A DNA stretch of 64,000 nucleotides from Gonocerus acuteangulatus (GCA_946811695.1 OX328132.1:92592400-92656399), one strand, 5' to 3'. Counted from the first letter of the stretch, positions 39,896 through 50,876 are shown. The notes: generated by a model not told the origin, from the letters alone. Numbers and translations are program-made.

Positions 39896-41497
39896 TTAGT
39901 ATAAGTTTAAACGGACCTTCCAAGGGTCACAAGAGAGCACAGGTTGTACTCTCTTTAAAGTCCGTTTTCCATCTGGCGGCCGATCCACCGGGTTTGGTGG
40001 CACAGCTTTCCTTAGCGTCGGTACTTTTATAGCTTGACGGTCTCGACACTTGACACTACTGCTTACCGGGGGATTTTTAAAACGGAGATCTGAGTTATAA
40101 CTACCCGGGTCTACAGATTTTGGATGATTTGAGTCCGCCTGGTCTAGGAACTTCGTAGAAATCCTGAACCAGCGGTGATCTGTGTGCTCGCTTTGCCGCT
40201 CACTCTTAGACCGCTGGCTTACCTCCGCTGCCTGGTCTTCTTGTCGTTGATCTGCTGGCCGTAACTGTACCCTGGTGTCACTCTTGCTGTTCTGCTGTTC
40301 AGTCTCCATAGCCAGCTGCTTCAGTTTAGTAAGAGGCTGCTCGATAATTTTAGATGGCTGATTAATCTCAGTAGACAGCTGATCGATCTCTGTAATTGGC
40401 TGCTCAGTCTGTGTAGTTGGCTGCTCAGTCTGTGTAGTTGGCTGCTCAGTCTGTGTAGTTGGCTGTTCAGTCTGTGTAGTTGGCTGTTTAGGCTGTGTAG
40501 TTGGCTGCTCAGTCTGTGTAGTTGGCTTATCAGTCTGTGTAGTTGGCTGCTCAGTCTGTGAAGTTGGCTGCTCAGTCTGTGTAGTTGGCTGCTCAGGCTG
40601 TGTAGTTGGCTGCTCAGTCTGTGTAGTTGGCTGCTCAGGCTGTGTAGTTGGCTGCTCAGTCGTTGTAGTTGGCTGCTCAGTCTGTGTAATTGGCTGCTCG
40701 ATCTCCGTTCTCATTCGTTCGATGTCCGTAGCCGGCTGCTCAACATCCGTAACCTGCTGTCCCGTTTCTGTAGTCGACTTCTCGATGTTTGTGATGAGTT
40801 GCTCGGAGTCAGAAGTCCGCTGCTTGGGGTCTGTATTCAACTTCTTGGGGTCTGTAGACAGCTGCTTGGGCTGAGAACTCCGTTGCTCAACCTCTGAAAT
40901 TGGCTGAGTTATAAATCTGCGATCTTCCGAGACATCTGTAGATGTAGATCTATGGGTTATCCGCACGGCTCTGGGTGGGGGTTCCATCTGCTGTAGGTCC
41001 GGTCGGGGTTGGAGGACAGCTGAGCATGATGGGGGTTTGGCGATTGCCGCGATTTTGTCCGCAGTGGCCGTGAGGGTTTCGATGTCGGTCGATGGGTAGG
41101 CGGCCAGGAGTTCTTGTATTCTCTGGGGAAGGGCTTTGAGCCAGAGCGATGTGAGAGCCTCCGTGGTCACTAGTTGTTCCCCGAGCCATTTCATGCTCCT
41201 GTAGAGCTGTGAGGGGGTCTGATCGCCGAGAACAGAGTCAAGCAATTTCTGCATTTTGACCGCCGGTGGGTCGGCATATACGGAGAGGAGTCTTTTCTTG
41301 AGGTCCGAGTAAGGGTCAGCTGATGAGGTGTTGATGAGATCTGCCACATGTTCGAATGCATCCAGGTCCAAGCTCCCTACCACCGTGGAGAATTTGCTTG
41401 AAGAGGTAGTTATATTGTAGACCTCGAAGATGCACTCGACTTGCAAGAACCATAATTCCGGCGCAACTCTGGAAAACGCTCGGAGTTTCAGGGCCAT
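39896..41497 (-). CDS. Gypsy-type retrotransposon Gag, with heptapeptide repeats
   Basis: A 533-residue frame without internal stops. Residues 1-165 match the Gag of arthropod Ty3/gypsy elements: APELWFLQVECIFEV, KFSTVVGSLDLDAFEHVADL, DLKKRLLSVY, LLDSVLGDQTPSQLYRSMKW and LKALPQRIQELLAAYPS. Gag forms the virus-like particle. Residues about 210-400 are EQPTTQT-type heptad repeats (21-bp DNA unit). The C-terminal 90 residues are basic and lack a zinc knuckle. No protease, RT or integrase follows; the element stops at about 39.89 kb, so it is a fragment. Confidence 0.75.
   Translation of the reverse strand: MALKLRAFSRVAPELWFLQVECIFEVYNITTSSSKFSTVVGSLDLDAFEHVADLINTSSADPYSDLKKRLLSVYADPPAVKMQKLLDSVLGDQTPSQLYRSMKWLGEQLVTTEALTSLWLKALPQRIQELLAAYPSTDIETLTATADKIAAIAKPPSCSAVLQPRPDLQQMEPPPRAVRITHRSTSTDVSEDRRFITQPISEVEQRSSQPKQLSTDPKKLNTDPKQRTSDSEQLITNIEKSTTETGQQVTDVEQPATDIERMRTEIEQPITQTEQPTTTTEQPTTQPEQPTTQTEQPTTQPEQPTTQTEQPTSQTEQPTTQTDKPTTQTEQPTTQPKQPTTQTEQPTTQTEQPTTQTEQPTTQTEQPITEIDQLSTEINQPSKIIEQPLTKLKQLAMETEQQNSKSDTRVQLRPADQRQEDQAAEVSQRSKSERQSEHTDHRWFRISTKFLDQADSNHPKSVDPGSYNSDLRFKNPPVSSSVKCRDRQAIKVPTLRKAVPPNPVDRPPDGKRTLKRVQPVLSCDPWKVRLNLY
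40395..40700. repeat. 21-bp coding minisatellite inside gag
   Basis: About 14 tandem units of CTGCTCAGTCTGTGTAGTTGG-type sequence (listed without its last base: CTGCTCAGTCTGTGTAGTTG), with few changes, encoding EQPTTQT on the minus strand. Confidence 0.9.
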
Positions 41498-41526
41498 GGT
41501 TGCTGTTCCTGTCTGGGGTCACCACT

Positions 41527-42206
41527 TGTAGCGGATGTGTGTCGCTACTAAATGTAGGCTAGGAAGGGTTGGAAGGATGTGACGGGAGAAGGTAGCCAGG
41601 TAAGTACTGTGTCCCGGTTAAGGGCGCTTCCTTGAACCTGGGGGATACCGACTAAGTACTAGGCGTTAGCTGTTCCACTGAGTCGGGGAGAAGGTGTTCG
41701 GTACTGAGCCGTAGCCGTTCCTCGAAGTAGGACTGAGAGGGGTAAGGAAGTAAATGAATAAACCAGGTATTGACTAGAGTTGGGGGAAGTAGGAGTCGGG
41801 AGTGTAATGACTGGAGGCTGGCTTGACCACTGGGTACATCGAGACGGCGGCTTCGTACTTTGTCCAGAGAGGTCGAGCAGGTAGCTAGGTCCTTGGTCCT
41901 GAGTGCATGGCTGGCTGGAGTCTGGTCTTGAGAGAGCTGAAGTATCCTGGAGGGAGCGCCGGATCGGAATGCCTTCTGGCCTTTTTTTTTTTTTTTTTCC
42001 CCACCCTCCAAATTTATTTCTATGTACATAAGAAATATTCTGGCCTGGGCCATCTGGCCAGCAGGAACGCCCCTAGTCATAGGCCGAGGTCGGGGTGCCT
42101 CGGTCAAAGTCGGGAGTGCTCGGCCAAGCGCTCGTTCCTATTGGCTGGCACGGATGCTTCTCATTGGTCCACCAGTGGTCGCTTGTCCAATCATTACATC
42201 TCCACA
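41527..42206 (-). mobile_element. Long terminal repeat of the gypsy element (5' LTR)
   Basis: On the minus strand the LTR ends ...CCGCTACA at 41527, directly followed by AGTGGTGACCCC, a primer-binding-site-like sequence, and then the gag ATG 30 nt on. The far border is proposed at TGTGGAGATG (42206), giving TG...CA ends and about 680 bp. No second LTR is present. The far border is uncertain. Confidence 0.5.
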
Positions 42207-42849
42207 AATGCATCTTTCATTGTCCATCTTTAATAATTTCTGCTGGACTTATTTACGGCAAATTCTTCAATCTGACTTCACTCTATTAAAGGGAAAGTAT
42301 TCCACTATCAAAAGGTCAAATCTGCCGAATATTTGGCTGTCCAAAAAAAAAAGTTATGAATAAATACTTTTCCACTCTGAAAAGTGGTGATTTTCATATT
42401 CGTTAGTTTGCTTTTGTATCGACGATATTGAATTTCCGTTCATCGAAGACAAAAAAGGTTGCTCAAATTACAAATTGCCGTCACAAATATCTATTCGAAA
42501 GCATATTTTCCCAACCCATGGATTTAAACTAAGTAAATAACAGAACCTTTCTTAGAAGAAGGAATGCACAAGCATAATAAATAGCATGAAAGAGAGAGGA
42601 TGAGGGATATCAGTCATAGCTCCTTCCTCACACCCCATTTGCTGTGACAATCCGTAATTACCTGGTATTCCGGATTTCGAACTGATAAGATAATGCAGAG
42701 GAAGTTTTGCCATGACGAAAAACATTTTTTCTGAGAAGGTCTATAACAGTTGATACTTTGAAAAAGCATCTTGTTGTTGCTTGTAACAAGGGAAGTAATT
42801 CCCTTGAGAATAAGTACAATAATTCTGTGATAAATCTATTTATCTAGTT

Positions 42850-43085
42850 ATATATATATAAAAATCACGTGTCTGACTGTTTGTTCCTTATACAAATCCA
42901 CATATTTTGACCAAACTTGGAATACTGGTAGGCCTTTATCCGGGAAGTCTCATAGGCTAAGTCAAAAACGTCTACCAGCTGTCTGTCTGTATGTTTGTTC
43001 CTTATACAAATCCACACCGTTTGACCGACTTTGACCAAACTTGGGACATAAGTAGATCTTAATCCGAGAAGTGCTAACCATTTTT
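42850..43085 (-). repeat. Two tandem units of a TTTGGTCAAA repeat
   Basis: Two units of about 115 bp, each with GTTTGTTCCTTATACAAATC and TTGACCAAACTTGG on the plus strand. Related to the tail at 36.9 kb. Confidence 0.65.
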
Positions 43086-43385
43086 CGCAAGTACCTTTTG
43101 AGATAATACAATAGTCATTTATATGGTAAGAAAAAGGAGTCTTTCTTCTTTTGAAAGATTTCAATGACGTAAAAATCAGATTGTCTCAAGGGGAGATATT
43201 GAATTTCAAAACGTCACATTACCTTTTCGCTTATAAATTTTTATTCTCTTCCAGACTGGGAAAAATCATTATTTTTTGTTTCCAATATTATTCACCACGT
43301 TGGGGTTTCTTGGGGTGCTGATTTTAAATCTGCTATTATTTTTGGTGTAAAAAAATGTATAATACTAGTTTGCTTGAAAACGTAA
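43070..43385 (-). repeat. Family T interior block, copy 1
   Basis: Reverse complement of 54905-55200 over about 300 bp. Shares ACGTCACATTACCTTTTCGC, AGTCTGGAAGAGAATAAAAA and GGTACTTG-AAAAATGGTTA. Confidence 0.75.
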
Positions 43386-43913
43386 GCATATTTTTGAATA
43401 TATTTGACGAAATATAAATTATAGTTTAACGATTATATTTTCTTCTAATCTACTCTATAAGACAACTGAATTGGTAAAAGAATCACGTCAACATTATTTT
43501 CTAAAGTCGATATAAAAAATAAAGCACTTTCAACCTATTTTATATCATAACCTTGCCTGTTTAATGCCCTCCAAAACAGGAATATATTCCTATTTTATAT
43601 CGTCGATACAAATGCAAAGTAACGAATGTGAAAAGTTGTTGGTACCTTATAGATGACTTTATATATATTTTATTCTATGATATATTTTAATTAGACTTAA
43701 TGCGGATTCGTTACTTTGATATATATATATATATATATATATTACTTTTATAATTATTTTATAACTATAATGTTACCAAGGTAGAGTCATACATTTCAAT
43801 TCATCTTATTTTTTGCCCTTTGCTACTCAATCTAGTTTAACCTTTACATCTCTTTCACCTAGTTACAGCTCGAGATAGACTGAGTAATGATGGTGTAGGG
43901 AATGATTACTTTA

Positions 43914-44067
43914 TGTTGTTGTTATCGATATGGCTGTGTACTGGCTCTCTGAGTTCCTCACGGTTTATGATGCCTTCCTTTTGTAAAGACCTCGTCTGAT
44001 GTACTATGTGATTAATATAATAAAGTTATGTGTGATAAAATAAGTTGACTCATTTAATGATATAACA
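43914..44067 (+). mobile_element. Copia element 5' LTR (possibly truncated)
   Basis: Runs from TGTTGTTGTTATCGAT to TGATATAACA, matching the TGTTG...AACA ends of Copia LTRs, with AATAAAG near 44021. Only about 154 bp, shorter than usual, so the 5' part may be lost to the adjacent element. Confidence 0.55.
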
Positions 44068-44068
44068 G

Positions 44069-44079
44069 TGGTAGCAGAG
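44069..44079 (+). other. Primer binding site of the Copia element
   Basis: TGGTAGCAGAG is complementary to the 3' end of initiator methionine tRNA, the usual Copia primer. One base separates it from the LTR. Confidence 0.65.
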
Positions 44080-44242
44080 GTCCGTGGTTTGTTATTTGTG
44101 AAAGTAGATTTGTGGTTGATTAAGAAATGTCGTTGAAGGAAAAGTATAACCTCGTGCAATTCGCGGGAGTCGACTTTAACAATTGGTGTTTTTGCATAAA
44201 AAGCAAATTAAGAGAGGCCGAAGTATTGAAGGCTATTGAAGA

Positions 44243-44654
44243 CAGGGCCGCCACATCCCAGACCCGGGCCAAGGATCAGATCACGGGCCCCACTTCTCAG
44301 AGCCAAACTGAACATTCTAGTACTTTGCTATAGGACTTTGGACATTTTAAAATTATTTTCATCTTGACTTTTGAGCGAGATGAGAATAAAAGCCGACAAT
44401 CGGCGCAGCAAAGGTCACTTTCGGTACTTGTAGTTTTTGTAGTCTGCACTTGTTTTGTCGTTTGTGTGCATTAAAAAAATATAGATCCAATTCAAATAAA
44501 TAATGGCTACGCCCGTCTATATTTCTAAACCCCATTCTTTTTACAAGGTCATAACCTATACATGTTTTCCAATTAGGGAGGCCCGGGCCGGGCCCCCACG
44601 GCGCCCTGGCCCAGGACAACAGTACCCGGCTGTCCCGCCCTTGTGGCTGCCCTG
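44243..44654. mobile_element. hAT-type MITE, family 1, inside Copia gag
   Basis: The ends CAGGGCCGCCACA and TGTGGCTGCCCTG are near-perfect inverted repeats. The flanks carry a perfect 8-bp duplication ATTGAAGA (44235-44242 and 44655-44662). 8-bp duplications and CAGGG ends are hAT hallmarks. 412 bp, GC-rich ends, no coding capacity. Confidence 0.88.
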
Positions 44655-46018
44655 ATTGAAGATCCAGACTCTCACAAGTCAGAAGCAAAAGGAGAGGTGA
44701 AGGCTCAGGCATTGCTAATAGCTGGCGTAAGTAACAGTCACTTAGAGTATATCAAGAACGAAACGAGTGCTTATTCAATGTTCAACAGCTTAGAGGAAAA
44801 TTTTAAGAAGAAGGGAGTTCGGAGTAGATTATTTGTAAGAAGAATGTTAAATGATATGAAATATAATGAAGGTGATTTGATGGCAAACCATTTTACAGTT
44901 ATGGAGAGTATTTTCACTCAATTTAAAGATGCAGACAATGCCCTTAGTGAAGAAGAGAAGATAAATTATATACTGCTATCAATGCCTAATAGTTACGAAA
45001 ATATTGTCACTGCCTTAGAAACAATGGACAATTTGACTGTGAATTCTATTGAAAATAGATTACTCAGAGAGGAAGAAAAAAGAAAAAATCCTTTTCAAGC
45101 AGACAATAGTACTTGTGGTGCATTTGCTTGCTATAACTATGGTCGTCCTGGACACAAGAATTTTGAATGTAGACAACCAAAAGATGGAAACCGACTAAAT
45201 CACAGACATACTCATCGGGATCAACCCCTAAATGGTCAACGCCTTCGAGGATCCAGAGGAGGTGCTCATCAGAATTCCAGACCAACTTCAAACTTTAGAC
45301 GAGGTCATGGTCGAGGTGGGGCCTCATATCTTGCACATGATAATGGAAATAAGGTTGCATTTTATTTGGGTGAGTCAAACCATAGTAATAAAAGTCCTGA
45401 CGTAATTGAATTCTGTGTAGATTCTGGATGCTCTGATCACATTGTAAACGATAAACGATTGTTTTCTGAATATATAACTTTAGATAACCCTCGAAAAATT
45501 GGTAGTGCTAAAAATGGTATCAATTTGGAAGCTATTGGAATAGGTAACATCCATGTTTCTAGTGTACATAATGATAGGGAAATTTTATCTACTATTACCA
45601 ATGTTTACTACGTACCAGATGTTAGAAGAAATTTATTATCTGTATCTAGGATGGAAAGTAGTGGGATGTGTATTACTATTGTTAATAACCTTGTTGAAGT
45701 TTATTTGAATAATAGATTAATTATATCTGTGTATAAGAAAGGTTCTATTTATTTAGTTAATGCTCATTTAGAAAAATCTTTTTGTAATTATTCTTCTAAT
45801 CTTCCCAAAAATAACTTTGATCTTTTAAAATTATGGAAAAAACATTTGGCCCATTTAGGATATGGTAATTTGAAGTTGCTAACTAAAAGTAATATGGATA
45901 ATGGAAGAGTTAAGTAATTCAAGTTTTGATAACAATTTATATGAGCCATGTATTCTGGATAAGATGACAAAACAACCATTTAATAAAAAATGTTATCGAG
46001 CAACCAAACCATTGGAAT

Positions 46019-46255
46019 CATGGGCGTATATAGGAAATAATTTCGGGAGGGGCTGAGATCATTTATGGGGTATGAAATATGAAAAATTTAGAGCTTGGAA
46101 TAGTTTTAGGCAACTAAAACGCTATTACACCTAAAATAAACTATTTTTTATTAACTAAGAGATCTTATTTATTTTTAAGGTTTTTATGACACATTTTTAC
46201 CATCAAATGAAAATTTCGGGAGGGGCTGCAGCCCCCCCCTTTATATACGCCCATG
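46019..46255. mobile_element. hAT-type MITE, family 2 (CATGGGCGTATATA), copy 1
   Basis: 237 bp with ends CATGGGCGTATATA and TATATACGCCCATG and a perfect 8-bp duplication ATTGGAAT (46011-46018 and 46256-46263). It interrupts the Copia integrase region. The interior has AATTTCGGGAGGGGCTG and GCTGCAGCCCCCC. Confidence 0.92.
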
Positions 46256-46676
46256 ATTGGAATTAATACATACACCTGTATGTGGCCCAATAAGCCTTAC
46301 ATCATGGGATGGAAACAATTTCTTTGTAACTTTTATAGATGACTATACCCATTTTGTTGCAGTGTATTTAATAAAAAACAAATCAGATGTACTAGAAAAA
46401 TTCAAAAGTTATTATAATTATTCAACTAGGCATTTTAATGCTGCTATTTTAAATATTTGGGCTGATAATGGTGGGGAGTACATTTCACATGAATTTCAGA
46501 AATTTTGTAGTGACAAAGGAATTAGAATTAAATATATTGTCCCATATAACCCACAATTAAATGGAACCGCTGAGATATATAATAGAATTTTGGTAGACAA
46601 AGCTAGGACATTTTTTTTCTAGTCAGGTTTACCCAAAAACATGTGGGGTGAAGCTATTTATTTTTGTTAACTAAAA

Positions 46677-46706
46677 TAGTTTTTTTTTTTTTTTTTTTTT
46701 TTTTTT
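46677..46706. repeat. Poly-T tract
   Basis: About 30 T residues marking the end of Copia homology. Confidence 0.85.
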
Positions 46707-47005
46707 TAGTAAAATCACAAGTTCAGGAGAGCTAGGAGTATAATATTTATTAAGTAATTTACGAGAAGAACAAGTTTAAAATTAATGGTTATGAATTAGT
46801 AACTAGATCCACAGTAATGATAATGTGTTTAAACTAGGAAAATTAGGAATTGTGCAGACGTCTTACCTATGTTAATTCTGTTCACACTACATTTTTCTTT
46901 TTTAAGAATTTGTATTTTTTCTTTACATTTTATAAATGTATAATTTCATTTATAAATTATTAATGTAGAATGTTTTCTCATAAAAAAAAGAAAAGGCTAC
47001 AAAAG

Positions 47006-47071
<66 letters not shown>

Positions 47072-47601
47072 CGGTATTTATTTCTATCCATAACTTCATA
47101 TTTTTTACAATGGAATAATAATATTTGTTAATATCATTAAGAGCTATATATTAGGAATGAATACTGTTCAATTATTAATGTTTTATTTATTTCTCATTTT
47201 CAATATTACTTATTGTTGCTTCTTTTATTGTATATAACTATATTATTACGTTCAGATTAAAATAATGATAGTCAGTTGTGTTCTCTCCCTACTTTGCAAT
47301 TACTTTTTTTAAATTTAGAATAATTTATAACAACAAAATACATGAGAAATTATACCTTACAATAATGAATGATCAACCATAAATGTAATATTTGTTACAT
47401 TTTCTGGCAGCATCAACACTTACTTATTGTCAGTTATTCATTTGATTTATACTAAAAATAAATCAAATGAATGCCGAAAGGGTATTATAAGCTAGAATAT
47501 CATATTTATCAAATTAATATTAATAGGACATTGTTTTTCAGAAAATGTATGTTAATTTGTAAAACAGGTATAAACGAGCCAGCAGGACAAATAACTTATT
47601 T

Positions 47602-49203
47602 CTCGCACCAAGTTTAAGAAGGTTTAGAGACTAGGATGTCTACTAATTACGGGAGCAATGAGATGGAATCCGGTAATAACTATGGAAGCATTGCTTGGCT
47701 TCCTCCCAATAGAATTATTCATTGAAATAGGGGCAATGAAATCATCCTATAGTATGGTACCAAAGGGTATCATCAAAGAGCCAGCAGGGAGAACGGGTCA
47801 CTCTAAGATTTATACTCAAATGAACGAGTTTACAGAACTTGGCATGCCATCGGACATGTGAATTAATTTGACAAGTACCACAAAACAATATAAGGTCAAT
47901 GAACATGGCATCTGTTTAAATAAGGAGGATGTCTTTGAGCCACCGAATGGCATTAATATGTTCATTGATGGCTCCGACAGAGCCTGTGGAGCAGGATGAG
48001 GGTGTGGAGCGTGTAAGAAAATGGGATTAAGTTACAAATAACTAAATAAATAACTGTAGGAAGAACCCCCACAGTATTTCAGGCAGAGATTTATGCCAAT
48101 TTAGCTTTGGCTTATACATTAAATGAGGAGGGTGTTTGTCAGATGAGAGTTAATATCCCAACCGGCAGCCAGGCAGCTTTTAGGGCATTAGAACGAAATC
48201 ATTCCCATAACAGGCCTCGAGGGGCAGATACTATAGAGGTATCTGATTCATGAACATGCGGCACACTAGGGAGATAGTGTGGTCAGTACTATGCTCCGGC
48301 CACCTGATTTTCCCCTTGGCTGCTTCGACTGCTAGAGTCATTAGCACCCAAGGTACACATTGATAAATTTATTAAAGGCTAGGTAGGCCTAGGGATGGTC
48401 AGGGAGTCCGAATTCAACCCAAGATTGAAGACACTAGAAGATAAAATCTTCTCGGGATTTGAACTCAGGTCCTCCAACTTATTAGTCCGGTGCTCTACCA
48501 CTGAGCTAAACTCGCCCCCAAACGACATAAGATCAAGTCAAAAATTGTTAAAGAATGCCATATTAGGCTAAATAAATTAGCACGGAATGATATTGTTACC
48601 ATTTACAGGGTACGAAGAAATTGTGGTATCATGGGACATGAGAGAGCGGACAGGTTGGCAGGATTGAGATTGAAGTGGCACCAATAGGCCGAATGCCCTT
48701 TGTCAGAGTGTTGGTGGCCTATGCTAAAGAGGCAATTGCAATTAGTGCCAAAGAAAAATTTGGTCAATATTGGGAAGGATAGAAAATTGCCCATACAATG
48801 CCCTTCGTAGATCTCAAAAGTCTAAGGAGGAAGGAGATCTTCTTGGCCATGGCCAGGAAAGATATCAGTGAGGTTGTGACAATAGTGTCTGGCCATTGTA
48901 CCATGAATAAGCACGTGCATATCATAAAGATCATCACCAGTCTGCAGGTAGTGGGGGAAAAGGATGAGACACCTAAGAATGTTACATTTGATTGTGTAGC
49001 ATTAGAAAGTAAAAGATTCCTAAATTTTGGAAGCCTTAATTAAGAGAAGATCAGAAGATCAACTGAGTCAGGCAATACCTGAAGTTCATTAAGAGGTTAA
49101 GGTAAGGTTGACCAATTTGGAGCTCTCACAATAGGACAGATGGCCGATGTGCATCCCATGAAGCAGAGGGTATGAGTCAATAACTAATCTAATCTAATCT
49201 AAC
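47602..49203 (+). mobile_element. R1-like LINE, 5'-truncated, with (TAATC)n tail
   Basis: The thumb-region remnant (ITMEALLGFLPIELFIEIGA) is followed by an RNase H domain (MFIDGSDRACGAG; IYRVRRNCGIMGHERADRLA) and the 3' end with TAATC repeats (49184-49202). Frames are broken. A tRNA-headed SINE splits the RNase H. The first 190 bp match 23.48-23.66 kb. Confidence 0.8.
48290..48517 (-). mobile_element. tRNA-derived SINE, family 3
   Basis: Minus strand: GGGGGCGAGTTTAGCTCAGT with A box TAGCTCAGTGGTAGAGC, then CTGAGTTCAAATCCCGAG with B box. The body ends in GGGTGCTAATGACTC, which recurs alone at 8332. It interrupts the LINE RNase H domain. Confidence 0.75.
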
Positions 49204-49372
49204 ATATTTGTCCATTCTAAAAATGTCATTACATACTTAATTGGTCGCTTGGCAGTTTTCTCTAATTAGCTCTTGTAACTTGAAGGTTTATTTTCACGTT
49301 ATCCTAGCTTCTGGAAAATTTTAAATATTCTATTTTCATGTTAATGTAGAAATAATTAAAATCATTTATAAA

Positions 49373-49425
<53 letters not shown>

Positions 49426-49430
49426 TTATA

Positions 49431-49489
<59 letters not shown>

Positions 49490-50276
49490 TTTTTTTTTTA
49501 CAGTAACTAATTTTTATCCGTAACATCATATATTTTACATTAAAAATATAATATTTGTTTGCATCATTAATAGCTATATAAAAGAAATAAATACTGTTCA
49601 ATTATTAATGTTTTATTTATTTCTCATTTTCAATATTTCTTATTGTTGCTTCTTTTATTGTATATAACTATATTATTACGTTCAGATTAAAATAATGATA
49701 GTCAGTTGTGTTCTCTCCCTACTTTGCAATTACATTTTTTAAATTTAGAATAATCTATAAGAACAAAAAACATGGAAAATTATACCTTACAATAAAGAAT
49801 GATCAACAATAACTGCAATATTTGTTATATTTACTGGCAGAATCAACAATTACTTATTGTCAGTTACAGTATACTAAAAATAAATCAAATGAATAGCACA
49901 CTAAAGCTGAAAGGGTATTATAAGGTAGAGTATCATATTTACCAAATTAATATTAGTAGGACATACTTTTTCAGAAAATATCTGTTAGTTTGTGAAACTG
50001 GTATAAACGAGTCAGTAAGCCAAATAAAATATTTTTCCACTCCAAAAATGTCATTACTTGATTGGTCACTTGGTAGTTTCCTCTGATTAGCTCTTGTAAC
50101 TTAAAGATTTATCTTTACATTATCCTGGTCGCTGTAAAATTTTAATTATTTACTTTTCATATTTAGGTTGAAATAATTAAAATAAGTAATACATCATTGG
50201 ACATAAAGATAATTAAAAAGTATGATAATGTCCTTGTTATACTACAAAGACTATATTTTTATAATATTAACAAATA

Positions 50277-50454
50277 TAGGGATCTCCCGTGGTCTAGTGG
50301 CTAGCGCCTTAGATTCATAAGCGGGAGATGGTGGGTTCAATACCCACTGGCGGCAGGAATATTCTCATCTCAGAGCTCGTTGAGAAAATTCCTCGCTGCA
50401 CCCTGGATATCTGTGTTAATGGCCCAGATTTTTCGATGTGCCATTAAAAAAAAA
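50277..50454 (+). mobile_element. tRNA-derived SINE, family 1
   Basis: Complete: head TCTCCCGTGGTCTAGTGGC with A box, B box GGGTTCAATACCC, body with CACCCTGGATATC and a short A-tail. Target duplication ATTAACAAATA at 50266-50276 and 50455-50465. Confidence 0.92.
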
Positions 50455-50870
50455 ATTAACAAATACCTCCAAATATGGATAAATAAATTCATGATATGGA
50501 TTTAAAAAAGATTCTAATATAAGAACAATAAACTCATTAAAATCTTCAAGAGAATTTGTAACTAAGATAAGTGTAACTAGCACATTAAAAAAAATATATA
50601 TACTATATAATGATTTGAATATCGAATTCCAAATCAAACACAACATAAAAATAAATAAACATGATTATTATCACACCTTTTCATTTTACATTTGGCAATT
50701 TAATAAATATTTAGAAAAAATTGTATATTTTGTAGCATGTGTAGTATGTAGTAAAAACAATTTCTAACATTTTTTAACTAAAAATGAGGAAAAATATCTT
50801 ACCTGGAGTCCAGAAGAATAAAAAAAAAATATTAGATAATATATATTCTTGAATAAATGTTAATATTCAC

Positions 50871-50876
50871 TTTATT
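50871..50876 (-). promoter_or_regulatory. Poly(A) signal of the Sm-like gene
   Basis: AATAAA on the minus strand about 64 nt after the stop codon of the Sm-like frame, in an otherwise AT-rich 3' flank. Confidence 0.5.

Larger units (their letters stand above)
39588..42428. repeat. 36-bp perfect inverted repeat pair around the gypsy gag fragment
   Basis: 39588-39623 and 42393-42428 are exact reverse complements (ATATCGTCGATACAAAAG... on the left). A third, diverged copy lies at 43597-43640. The pair encloses the gag frame and its LTR. Confidence 0.85.
39331..43900. mobile_element. TIR element family T, long copy carrying later insertions
   Basis: A second terminus AGCGGCCCCTACACGGTCAG at 39331. 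Interior block 43070-43385 matches 54905-55200 inverted; that second copy ends in the same terminus at 55508. Between terminus and block lie about 3.4 kb of foreign sequence, including a gypsy gag fragment. Right border proposed near the 43853-43890 inverted repeat. No transposase found. Confidence 0.45.
44127..46667 (+). pseudogene. Copia Gag-Pol remnant (gag, protease, integrase), disrupted
   Basis: The N-terminal gag opens at 44127 (KYNLVQFAGVDFNNW). After an inserted MITE (44243-44654) gag continues: KAQALLIAGVSNSHLEYIKN, the zinc knuckle CYNYGRPGHKNFEC (second Cys replaced by Tyr), protease FCVDSGCSDHIVNDKRLFSE, and HLAHLGYGNL with EPCILDK of the integrase zinc region. A frameshift lies near 45912 and a second MITE at 46019-46255. 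The integrase core follows (FFVTFIDDYTHFVAVYLIKN, IWADNGGEYISHEFQKFC, YNPQLNGTAE). The frame stops at 46621 and homology ends at a poly-T at about 46668. No reverse transcriptase or 3' LTR. Non-functional. Confidence 0.88.
46990..50190. repeat. Diverged tandem duplication, about 750-bp unit
   Basis: 47090-47600 and 49205-49370 together match 49515-50190 in direct orientation (shared: TTCAATTATTAATGTTTTAT, AATGATAGTCAGTTGTGTTC, TTAGCTCTTGTAACTT). Each copy begins with a (TA)n array (47009-47069; 49374-49486). The first copy is split by the LINE at 47602-49203. Confidence 0.8.

Noticed and set aside
39896..41497. Host gene with a Gln/Thr-rich repeat domain
   Set aside because: The first 165 residues match gypsy Gag, and an LTR end with primer-binding-like sequence lies directly upstream.
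41652..42363. Open frames on both strands over 41.65-42.36 kb
   Set aside because: They lie in the proposed LTR, which is GC-rich and open by chance; no protein similarity recognised.
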